Of a stretch of DNA of 64,000 nt, positions 56,741 through 64,000 are shown in pieces. Origin of the DNA: Prochlorococcus sp. AG-442-N17. Lineage in GTDB: Bacteria > Cyanobacteriota > Cyanobacteriia > PCC-6307 > Cyanobiaceae. Position 1 is the stretch's first letter. Each line of letters opens with the position of its first letter. Made by a program: the position numbers and the translations under genes. The stretch lies in contig QCPY01000001.1 of NCBI GenBank assembly GCA_003212375.1, positions 1 to 64,000 of the forward strand, read 5' to 3'. The notes under the pieces were generated by a model. The model had not been told where the DNA came from, searched no databases, and worked only from the letters and a program-made list of their open reading frames with translations.

Positions 56741-57913
56741 TTAAAATATTTCAGCAGGATCTGCATCTACTAATTTACGCATAGCAATTCCAGCAGAACC
56801 CATACACATAATCAAAATCAAAATAAAAATTAAAATTGTTTTATCAGCATCCATTACTATAGGCAACTTTGTGGAACTTCTAATAACCGAGTAAAGTATT
56901 TGACCGGAAAAATAAGCAGGTAAATAACCAAATAAGGCTAATAAAAAACCCTCTCTAGCTACTACAAAGAAAAGAGACTTTAATCTATAGCCCATAGCCA
57001 ATAAGGTTGCATACTCAGGAAGGTGATCAGTAACATCGCTATAAAGAATTTGATATACAACCACACATCCAACAACAAAGCCCATTAAAGCTCCTAAACT
57101 AAATATAAATCCAATCGCAGTACTATTTTTCCAATAATTTTTTTCGAATTCTATAAATTGATCTTTTGTTAAAACACGTACATCATTAGGCAAAGATTTA
57201 TTTAATATTTCAGATACCAAAATAGGATTAGAACCACTTCGAAGTTTCACTAATCCTATTTCTATACTTCCTTTTGGATTCGCCGGGAATAGTCTTAAAA
57301 ATGTTTCTCTGCTAGTTATTATATTTCCATCCGCTCCAAAGGAAGGTCCCAACTCAACAAGTCCTTCAACTATTACTCTCTTACCAGCAACTTCTGTTTC
57401 TACTTTCTTATCTGCGATAAACCATTCTTCTATGGGTCCAAATTCTGGTCTTGAAAGTTTATCAAAAAGTACTCTTCCTGGATTTTTAAGTCTATCCGCC
57501 TTTATTGGAAATTGATTATCAAGTAAAAGAGAATCTGCAGGATTAAATCCTAATGTTAATATTGATCTCGTTTTTAAATTTTCTGGATTTCTCCAGAGAA
57601 GATAAGTCAAATTAACTGGCGCAGTTTTTTCTACTTCTTCTAAAGCTAAAGTTTGAATTAATCTTCGTCTCGGAAATCCACTCATACTTATAGAGCTTTT
57701 TGATCTAGGGCTTATCAAAACAAGATCAGCATCTAAAAGTTTATGGATAGTTACGCTAGTATCAAACAATCCATCTCGGAACCCTAATTGCATAAACATT
57801 AAGATCCCTGCGAAGCTAATTCCTGCAATCGCGACTATTAATCTAAGTGGCTGTCTGGTAAGTAACAACCAAGCTAGAGGAATTTTTCTAAATTTTATTA
57901 AGGAAAATTTCAT
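56741..57913 (-). CDS. devC: DevC-type ABC exporter permease
   Basis: A 390-residue MacB-like permease: one N-terminal span (about residues 20-44), a large periplasmic domain of about 220 residues, and three C-terminal spans. The start overlaps the devB stop (ATGA). The ATPase gene follows 14 bases downstream. Confidence 0.88.
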   Translation of the reverse strand: MKFSLIKFRKIPLAWLLLTRQPLRLIVAIAGISFAGILMFMQLGFRDGLFDTSVTIHKLLDADLVLISPRSKSSISMSGFPRRRLIQTLALEEVEKTAPVNLTYLLWRNPENLKTRSILTLGFNPADSLLLDNQFPIKADRLKNPGRVLFDKLSRPEFGPIEEWFIADKKVETEVAGKRVIVEGLVELGPSFGADGNIITSRETFLRLFPANPKGSIEIGLVKLRSGSNPILVSEILNKSLPNDVRVLTKDQFIEFEKNYWKNSTAIGFIFSLGALMGFVVGCVVVYQILYSDVTDHLPEYATLLAMGYRLKSLFFVVAREGFLLALFGYLPAYFSGQILYSVIRSSTKLPIVMDADKTILIFILILIMCMGSAGIAMRKLVDADPAEIF

Positions 57914-58827
57914 CTAGGTAGGAATCTTGCTATGACCTTCATACCAGTAAAATTTTTTACCAATTTTATCGATTCATCATTTAACTTTACAAGAACTTCA
58001 ATTATTCTTGCATCCGCGTCGCCTGTGGGATCTGTGGATAAAACTTTTCTCTGTTTAACCTGAGGACTAATTCTTATTACTTCTCCTTTTAGAATTTGTT
58101 TAAAGCCTCCATTTTCACTACTTAATTCAACATTTTGCGATATAAATACTCTATTAATATCAGATTCATAGACCTCTATAAGAGCTTCCATATTTTGGCT
58201 TGAGCCAATATCTAGTATCCCTTCATTGTTAGCCCTTTCACCAACTCGGGTATTGATTGCAAGTATAAAGCCATCAACTGGACTTCTAAGTTTAGAGTTA
58301 AAAAGATCAATTTCAATATTTTTTTTATCTCCAATATTAACTATTTTTTGTTTTTGTAGTTTTAACAATTCATCTTTTCTCTGGGAAAGTTGAACTAATG
58401 AATATGCAGACTGTTCTAGGGCTAATTCATATCTTTTAATTTGATCTTCTTTTAATGAAATCTCTAAATTATTGATCTTAATCAGATTGTTCTTTTTTTC
58501 AAGATCTGCAATTAACTTTTTTCTGTTTTCAAAAATTGCCAGAACTGAGCCTTTTTTAACAAAATCTCCTTCACTTACTAGCAGTGAAGATAATCGAGGG
58601 GAAGATCCACTTTGACTAATAGGTGCGGCTAATTTCCGAATCTCTCCAGCAGGTGAAAGTTGACCTAATGCGGCTACTGCATCTATTGCAGGGATAATTT
58701 CAGAAGTTATTACTGTATCAAGTCCAGAATTTAATTTTTTATCTTGTGAACACGAGCTAATCACGCTCGATAGTGGTAAAAATATCAACAAATAAAAAAA
58801 TATATTTCTTAAATTAAATAAAAACAT
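57910..58827 (-). CDS. devB: DevB-type membrane-fusion protein, lipoprotein
   Basis: A 305-residue HlyD/MacA-like adaptor from the ATG at 58827, which overlaps the pcyA stop. A TTG at 58830 is an alternative. The N-terminal hydrophobic segment ends in a lipobox, ISSC at about residue 26, so it should be lipid-anchored. Biotinyl-lipoyl-like halves flank a central coiled coil (about residues 95-170). It links the inner-membrane permease to an outer-membrane channel. Confidence 0.86.
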   Translation of the reverse strand: MFLFNLRNIFFYLLIFLPLSSVISSCSQDKKLNSGLDTVITSEIIPAIDAVAALGQLSPAGEIRKLAAPISQSGSSPRLSSLLVSEGDFVKKGSVLAIFENRKKLIADLEKKNNLIKINNLEISLKEDQIKRYELALEQSAYSLVQLSQRKDELLKLQKQKIVNIGDKKNIEIDLFNSKLRSPVDGFILAINTRVGERANNEGILDIGSSQNMEALIEVYESDINRVFISQNVELSSENGGFKQILKGEVIRISPQVKQRKVLSTDPTGDADARIIEVLVKLNDESIKLVKNFTGMKVIARFLPR

Positions 58828-59552
58828 CAAAAATCAAATAGAACTTTCTTTATATATTCATCAACCCATTTTTTTTCAAAATATTTAAGCAGTATCATGC
58901 TAGTTTTTTCATTTTTTATTTGCTGAATACAATAATTTTTTTGATAATTTGTTCTTTCCTCAATTATTTCCTGCTCATAATCTGGGATAGCACTTTGACT
59001 TAATTCTACTAAAATCGAAAGATAATGATCAACTATCTTGCAAAAAGCTTTCTTTTCACATTGATTTTCTAAAGAAGCAAAAAATACATTTTTAGAAAAA
59101 ATATTTCCCCATTTTGGAATCTTCCTTTCGAATTTAAAAATACTTTTATCAACTTTAGACAGATATTCATCATATTTCATATTTTGGTTCCTGGATGATG
59201 GTGATAAATCGACAATAGCAGCTGAAACTAGTTCATTATTTTTAACTAAATCCATCCCAAATATTGGAATATCATATTTTGGATCAGGGAAAAATACACA
59301 ATGTAAAATCTTAAGACGTTTAGAAAATTCAGCAATTTCAATATGTAACTTTCTAAATCCTTTTGCTTTATGAAATTCATTTTCAATAAAAAATTCTTTC
59401 CCTTCTTCGATGGAAACTATATTAGAAAGTTTAGAGTCTATATTAAGAGAATTGAGGTTTTTAAGCTTAGATCTATGTCCTCTTATATTTTGCAATAGAG
59501 TCAAAATGAGTGGATCAATTAATTTAGTTTTAGTTAAAGATTTAGACAACAA
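58827..59552 (-). CDS. pcyA: phycocyanobilin:ferredoxin oxidoreductase
   Basis: A 241-residue ferredoxin-dependent bilin reductase that turns biliverdin IXalpha into phycocyanobilin. Catalytic residues align with Synechocystis PcyA with a four-residue offset: E72, H84 and D101 match E76, H88 and D105, within [19 protein letters not shown]. The stop overlaps the devB start. In a Prochlorococcus-like cell without phycobilisomes its product may serve a residual phycobiliprotein or a photoreceptor. Confidence 0.94.
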   Translation of the reverse strand: MLSKSLTKTKLIDPLILTLLQNIRGHRSKLKNLNSLNIDSKLSNIVSIEEGKEFFIENEFHKAKGFRKLHIEIAEFSKRLKILHCVFFPDPKYDIPIFGMDLVKNNELVSAAIVDLSPSSRNQNMKYDEYLSKVDKSIFKFERKIPKWGNIFSKNVFFASLENQCEKKAFCKIVDHYLSILVELSQSAIPDYEQEIIEERTNYQKNYCIQQIKNEKTSMILLKYFEKKWVDEYIKKVLFDF

Positions 59553-59594
59553 GAGTAAAAGGTATCAAAATAAAGAGTACAGAAACTGACCTAA

Positions 59595-60845
59595 ATGAAT
59601 GTAGGAGAAATACATTACTACAACCATTCAAGCAAACCCAAATGCGTATTTGTGGAAAATAATGATTTTCCTCTAATTTGCGTAGATTTTTGGTTTAAAG
59701 CTGGATCTGCATTTGAGGAATCAGATAAAAATGGAACAGCTCATTTATTAGAGCATATGATTTTTAAGGGTAGTAATAAAATAGTTCCAGGAGAATTTGA
59801 TCATAAAATTGAATCTCTTGGTGGGTTAAGCAATGCTTCAACAGGATATGATGACGCGCATTACTATGTTTTAGTACCTAAGGATAACTTTAGAGAATCA
59901 CTGGCTCTTTTGACAAATATAGTTTTATCGCCAAATATTAATGATGAAGAATTTGAGAAAGAGAAAAGCGTTGTAATTGATGAAATAAAGCAACAAAATG
60001 ATCAGCCTGATGAAAAGCTTTTTAATTATTTCTTGAACAGAGTTTGGATGAACAATTGTTATAGTAAAACAATATTAGGTACTGAAAAAGATGTTCAATC
60101 AATAGGTATAACTGATCTAGAAAAATTCCATAAAAAATTTTATCAAACTCAAAATCTTTGTGTTGCAGTTGCCGGTAATTTATCTAAAAGAGTTTTCGAA
60201 GAATACTATGAAAATAACTTTATTAATTTTATTCAAGAAGAAGATCCTAAAATAAAAAAAAATGATGAATTAAATTTAATCTCAAGAACTGGTAGAGAAG
60301 AAGTAAAGTTCAATAACATTGAATTTTCAAGGATATTAATGGCTTGGAGTATACCCTCTCTGAGGAACCAACGTATAAATATCGGTTTTGAAATTTTAGC
60401 TTCGATACTTTCTGTAGGAAGAAGTAGCAGGTTGGTTAAAGTTTTAAAAGAAAAAAATAATCTAGTTCAGTCAATATATGTTGATATTAATGCTGGAGAG
60501 TTTGGAAGTTTATTAATTGTTGAAGCGTGCTGCGATAGCATAAACCTAAAAAACGTGGAGGAAGAAATTAATAGAATAATTAAAGAAGTGGTTAGTTATG
60601 AGAATATATCTATTAATGAGCTAAATAAAGCAATAAATATTGTTAAAAGCAACTATATATTTAATCTAGAAACCTCTTCCCAATTTGCATCTTTTTTGGG
60701 CAGTGAACTTTTGTGGGGAAGAAAAAATTCCATAAAAGAATTAAACAATCATCTAAAATATTGGAATAATTTAATGCATTTTAAAGAAATAATAAATTAT
60801 TTATCAAGAGATAAATTTACATTAATTGCTTCAGCATCCAAATGA
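59595..60845 (+). CDS. M16-family zinc peptidase, active-type subunit
   Basis: A 416-residue processing-peptidase-like enzyme. The inverted zinc motif H-x2-E-H is intact as H50-L-L-E53-H54, with the third ligand Glu expected in the region near DEIKQQ. The next gene is a partner that lacks the motif. In this family such pairs form heterodimers, like the mitochondrial processing peptidase and the bc1 core proteins. The substrate is unknown. Its stop overlaps the next start (ATGA). Confidence 0.9.
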   Translation: MNVGEIHYYNHSSKPKCVFVENNDFPLICVDFWFKAGSAFEESDKNGTAHLLEHMIFKGSNKIVPGEFDHKIESLGGLSNASTGYDDAHYYVLVPKDNFRESLALLTNIVLSPNINDEEFEKEKSVVIDEIKQQNDQPDEKLFNYFLNRVWMNNCYSKTILGTEKDVQSIGITDLEKFHKKFYQTQNLCVAVAGNLSKRVFEEYYENNFINFIQEEDPKIKKNDELNLISRTGREEVKFNNIEFSRILMAWSIPSLRNQRINIGFEILASILSVGRSSRLVKVLKEKNNLVQSIYVDINAGEFGSLLIVEACCDSINLKNVEEEINRIIKEVVSYENISINELNKAINIVKSNYIFNLETSSQFASFLGSELLWGRKNSIKELNNHLKYWNNLMHFKEIINYLSRDKFTLIASASK

Positions 60846-62059
60846 TACAGAAATATTTTCAAAGTAGTACTACAAGAGATTTCTCAATTGCTATGGTTTG
60901 GATAAATGGTGGAAGTGGTATAGATCATGAAGGTAAAAAAGGTATAAATAAAATTCTCTCTTCATTATTAGCAAGAGGGTGTAATGGGTTTACAAATATG
61001 GAATTCTCTGAATATATCGATTCACATGGAGCAGAATTAAATCTTGAGACATTGGAGGATGGTATCCTAATAAGCCTTAAATCTTTAAACGAGCATTTCA
61101 ATAAACTCTTACCTTTATTAAAATTATTAATTAACGAACCATTACTTTTAAAAAGCCAGTTCCAGAATGTTAAAAAAACTACTATTGATTTATTAAAAAA
61201 AGAAAATGAAAATCCCTACAATATTGCCTTTGAAAAATGGCGCAATATTGTTTATTTTAAACATCACTACGCATATAATCCTTCGGGTTATGAAGAAGAT
61301 ATTTTATCTATAACTTATGATAATATTTTATCTGAATATGAGAATTTTAAAAACAGAAATAAGTATATAATTTCCAATAATTCGAATATTGATAGCGAAA
61401 GTTTTGGTTTTTTTAATAAAAAAAATTATGAAACCAAATATAAATCTATTAAACAAGATCGCAAAAATATTGAGAGATTTGTGAGTACAAATCGAGAGTC
61501 AAATCAAGTGATTCTTATGTTAGGTAATCAAACCTGTTCTCTATCAAGTAATGAATACTTACCTTTAAAAATCTTAGAATCTCATCTTTCGTATGGAATG
61601 AGCTCTTTATTGTTCAAACTGTTTAGAGAAAACAATGGTTTAACTTATGACATCGGTGTATTTCACCCTATCAGAAAACAAAATTCTCCATTCTTAATTT
61701 ACTTTTCCGTATCTAATAGAAATGCAATTTTAGCCTTTAAAATATTAATAGAATTATGGAAAAAATTATTAACGAATAAAATTCCTGACGAGGAATTTAA
61801 TTTAGCTAAGGTAAAATTAAAAAGTTCATTTTTAATCTCTAATCAATCTTTAGAGGAAATTTTGCAAAGAAAAATTAAAATGATTGGATTTAACCTAAGG
61901 CCTGATTTGGATGTTGATTACCTTAATAAAATTGAAGATATTACTTCAGAATATACATTAAAAATAACTCAAAAATATTTATCAAAACCTTTCCTGAGTA
62001 TAAGTGGGAATAAAAAAATTTCTAACGAAATTTATGAACTCTGGATAAAAAACTCTTAA
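60842..62059 (+). CDS. M16-family peptidase-like protein, inactive-type subunit
   Basis: A 405-residue protein of the same family. The position of the H-x2-E-H motif is occupied by a segment reading SSLLARGCNG, so it cannot bind the catalytic zinc. It should partner the upstream active subunit, substrate grip being shared. It overlaps that gene by four bases and shares a TTAA double stop with the convergent SipA-like gene. Confidence 0.88.
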   Translation: MIQKYFQSSTTRDFSIAMVWINGGSGIDHEGKKGINKILSSLLARGCNGFTNMEFSEYIDSHGAELNLETLEDGILISLKSLNEHFNKLLPLLKLLINEPLLLKSQFQNVKKTTIDLLKKENENPYNIAFEKWRNIVYFKHHYAYNPSGYEEDILSITYDNILSEYENFKNRNKYIISNNSNIDSESFGFFNKKNYETKYKSIKQDRKNIERFVSTNRESNQVILMLGNQTCSLSSNEYLPLKILESHLSYGMSSLLFKLFRENNGLTYDIGVFHPIRKQNSPFLIYFSVSNRNAILAFKILIELWKKLLTNKIPDEEFNLAKVKLKSSFLISNQSLEEILQRKIKMIGFNLRPDLDVDYLNKIEDITSEYTLKITQKYLSKPFLSISGNKKISNEIYELWIKNS

Positions 62060-62271
62060 ATTACTATTTTTTCAATTTTATCGATATCAATCAAAAAACA
62101 ACCTCTCCTGAATTTTATTTCAACCGTTGAAGGAGATTTTATAGATATTATTTCTCCAACTTCATCGATAGCGACCAAATCAGGAGGTCTGAGCATTGGC
62201 ATATTTTCGGAAGTTTTAAGATAAGGCATAGGAACTTTAAGTTTCACTTTATCTTTAATATTAAATTTCAT
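62056..62271 (-). CDS. SipA-like (DUF3148) protein
   Basis: A 71-residue SH3-like small protein. The signature PMPYLKTSENMPMLRPPDL then GCFLID resembles DUF3148. The best-studied member, SipA of Synechococcus/Synechocystis, binds the sensor kinase NblS/Hik33 and tunes high-light responses. The assignment here is by recall of the family pattern. It lies next to ftsH, which encodes a light-stress protease. Confidence 0.65.
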   Translation of the reverse strand: MKFNIKDKVKLKVPMPYLKTSENMPMLRPPDLVAIDEVGEIISIKSPSTVEIKFRRGCFLIDIDKIEKIVI

Positions 62272-62384
62272 TATTTGTACAATAAATTCAATAATTAATC
62301 TACTACAAAAAACAGTGTTAAAAAAATATCAACGAAATGCATCGTTTCATTCTAGAATCTGACAAGTATTTGTGATATGAATTA

Positions 62385-64000
62385 ATGAATCAAAAACTCA
62401 AAACTATTTTTTTATGGGCTTTACCTATAGTTCTTGTTATAGCTCTTTCATATCAATTTCTTTCTTCTAGTAGCATAGATAGCTTAAAATCAAATGGGAC
62501 TACAGTAGCTCCTAAGAATACCGCAGTCGCTAGAGTTAGTTATGGTAGATTTTTAGAATATATTAAATCTGGCAGAGTTACATCTGTAGACATATTTGAT
62601 GGAGGTAGAAATGCCGTTGTTGAGACCATAGATTCCGATTTAGATAATAAAGTTCAAAGACTAAGAGTTGATTTACCAGGATTAACTCCTGAATTGATAA
62701 ATAATCTTAAAAATGAAGGTATTAGTTTCGATGTTCATCCTGTAAAGACAGCCCCACCTGCATTAGGAGTTCTAGGAAATCTTCTTTTCCCCGCATTATT
62801 AATAGGGGGATTAATACTATTAGCCAGGAGATCAAATGGGATGCCTGGTGGTCCAGGACAAGCTATGCAATTTGGAAAATCAAAAGCCAGATTCGCAATG
62901 GATGCAGATACAGGAGTTGTATTTGACGATGTGGCTGGGGTTAATGAGGCAAAACAAGATTTAGAAGAAGTTGTTACTTTTTTGAAAAAACCAGAAAAAT
63001 TTACTTCCGTTGGAGCACGCATTCCTAAAGGAGTTCTACTAGTTGGTCCTCCTGGAACAGGCAAAACTCTTTTAGCAAAGGCAATTGCGGGCGAAGCAGG
63101 AGTACCATTCTTTTCACTATCAGGTTCAGAATTTGTTGAAATGTTTGTTGGAGTAGGAGCTAGTAGAGTAAGAGATCTTTTTAAAAAAGCTAAAGAAAAT
63201 AGTCCATGCTTAGTTTTTATAGATGAAATTGATGCGGTTGGAAGACAAAGAGGAGCTGGTATTGGAGGAGGCAATGACGAAAGAGAACAAACACTTAATC
63301 AACTCCTAACCGAGATGGATGGATTCGAAGGAAATAGTGGAATTATTATTATTGCTGCTACAAACCGTCCAGATGTTCTAGATTCTGCTTTGATGAGACC
63401 TGGAAGGTTTGATAGACAAGTTACAGTTGATGCACCAGATATCAAGGGTAGATTATCGATTCTCGAAGTTCACGCGAAAAATAAAAAGCTCCAAGAAGAT
63501 CTGACTCTAGAAAGCATAGCAAGAAGAACTCCTGGATTTACTGGGGCAGATTTGGCAAATCTTTTAAACGAGGCTGCTATTTTAACAGCTAGAAGAAGAA
63601 AAAAGTCTATAAGTATCTCAGAAATAGATGATTCAGTTGATAGAATCGTTGCAGGAATGGAAGGTTCTCCATTAACGGATGGAAGAAGCAAAAGATTAAT
63701 TGCTTATCATGAAGTGGGGCACGCCATTATTGGTACTTTAGTCAAAGCTCATGATCCTGTTCAAAAAGTAACAGTAATTCCGAGAGGACAAGCCAAAGGC
63801 CTTACTTGGTTTACACCTGATGATGATCAATCTCTTATTAGTAGAGCGAATTTAAAAGCAAGAATAATGGGAGCTCTTGGAGGAAGAGCAGCAGAAGATG
63901 TTGTATTTGGTAGAGGTGAAATAACAACTGGAGCTGGTGGGGACTTTCAACAGGTTGCTTCAATGGCGAGACAAATGGTTACCAGATTTGGTATGAGCGA
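62385..64000 (+). CDS. ftsH: FtsH protease, thylakoid FtsH2-type (3' end outside window)
   Basis: The first 538 codons of an FtsH AAA+ zinc metalloprotease. One N-terminal span, a lumenal domain and a second span (near residues 125-143) precede the AAA domain: Walker A GPPGTGKT, Walker [14 protein letters not shown], second region of homology, and the start of the protease domain with HEVGH. It is closest to cyanobacterial FtsH2 (Slr0228), which degrades photodamaged D1. The gene runs off the window, so it is incomplete here. Antisense frames at 62735-63274 and 63470-63691 are shadows. Confidence 0.95.
   Translation, partial: MNQKLKTIFLWALPIVLVIALSYQFLSSSSIDSLKSNGTTVAPKNTAVARVSYGRFLEYIKSGRVTSVDIFDGGRNAVVETIDSDLDNKVQRLRVDLPGLTPELINNLKNEGISFDVHPVKTAPPALGVLGNLLFPALLIGGLILLARRSNGMPGGPGQAMQFGKSKARFAMDADTGVVFDDVAGVNEAKQDLEEVVTFLKKPEKFTSVGARIPKGVLLVGPPGTGKTLLAKAIAGEAGVPFFSLSGSEFVEMFVGVGASRVRDLFKKAKENSPCLVFIDEIDAVGRQRGAGIGGGNDEREQTLNQLLTEMDGFEGNSGIIIIAATNRPDVLDSALMRPGRFDRQVTVDAPDIKGRLSILEVHAKNKKLQEDLTLESIARRTPGFTGADLANLLNEAAILTARRRKKSISISEIDDSVDRIVAGMEGSPLTDGRSKRLIAYHEVGHAIIGTLVKAHDPVQKVTVIPRGQAKGLTWFTPDDDQSLISRANLKARIMGALGGRAAEDVVFGRGEITTGAGGDFQQVASMARQMVTRFGMS

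Noticed and set aside
62735-63274. A 179-codon - strand frame
   Set aside because: It is antisense to the strongly conserved ftsH AAA domain.
1-64000. tRNA, rRNA, insertion sequence, phage or CRISPR elements
   Set aside because: None was seen on reading the spacers by eye. A tRNAscan-SE and Infernal run would be needed to exclude small RNAs.

Overview
The window is about 64 kb of a very AT-rich, densely packed cyanobacterial chromosome. Gaps are short, many genes start with TTG or GTG, and several neighbours overlap. The gene content points to marine picocyanobacteria: chlP, pcyA, ccsA, an FtsH2-type protease, a ferredoxin-type sulfite reductase, a proteobacterial-type phosphoribulokinase, lpxD, and several proteins known only from cyanobacteria (DUF3685, DUF3727, SipA-like). 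The low GC and compactness fit a high-light-adapted Prochlorococcus best. That assignment is from recognition of gene content, not from a database search. I see no tRNA, rRNA, CRISPR array, insertion sequence, prophage or integrase. No stretch over about 300 bases lacks a gene once the small genes are counted.

Layout. 1-2.4 kb: a Rieske oxygenase, a 33-residue membrane peptide, an ABC ATPase and a zinc-ribbon membrane protein. 2.4-5.3 kb: an iron cluster with Fur-like boxes, a cysteine-rich Crp-family regulator, a small hypothetical protein, ferritin, a 40-residue Lys/Cys-rich micro-ORF behind its own Fur-like box, and a FutC-type iron ABC ATPase. 5.4-10 kb: nth, an NmrA-like reductase, a PPC-glutaredoxin fusion, pgsA, a CSP41-like protein and hisA. 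10.1-17.1 kb: a long + strand run of DUF3685, a thioredoxin-fold exported protein, a CofE-like membrane protein, a GNAT-like protein, ruvX, DUF3727, yqeG and proB. 17.1-25.2 kb: lpxD, leuB, prk, accD, an exported protein, an oxidoreductase, and class I then class II fructose-bisphosphate aldolase, closed by a strong terminator. 25.2-28 kb (-): purQ, purS, a tiny DnaJ-type zinc protein, a CobW-type GTPase and a pentapeptide protein. 28-31.7 kb: a degenerate uracil phosphoribosyltransferase, ilvD and a CIA30 protein. 31.7-37.7 kb (-): pgl, gnd, glgC, hemA and glpX, with rpe divergent. 38.7-43.5 kb (-): ccsA, lptB, DUF309, typA and a VanY-like peptidase. 43.6-49.7 kb: chlP, glyS, sir and a VanX-like dipeptidase. 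49.7-54.8 kb (-): recG, an unknown protein with a Glu-Asn repeat, tsf and rpsB, the last with a structured leader. 54.9-59.6 kb (-): a glycosyltransferase, a 49-residue basic protein, devA, devC, devB and pcyA. 59.6-64 kb: an active/inactive M16 peptidase pair, SipA, and the start of ftsH, cut by the window end.

Functionally this is mostly core genome: Calvin cycle and oxidative pentose phosphate enzymes (prk, both aldolases, glpX, rpe, gnd, pgl, glgC), amino-acid and purine synthesis, tetrapyrrole and chlorophyll synthesis (hemA, chlP, pcyA), cytochrome maturation, and envelope biogenesis (lpxD, lptB, DevBCA, VanX/VanY). The least explained material is the iron cluster with its micro-ORF, the interleaved inverted repeats in the rpsB leader, the PPC-glutaredoxin fusion, the degenerate UPRT and the membrane-anchored CofE-like operon.
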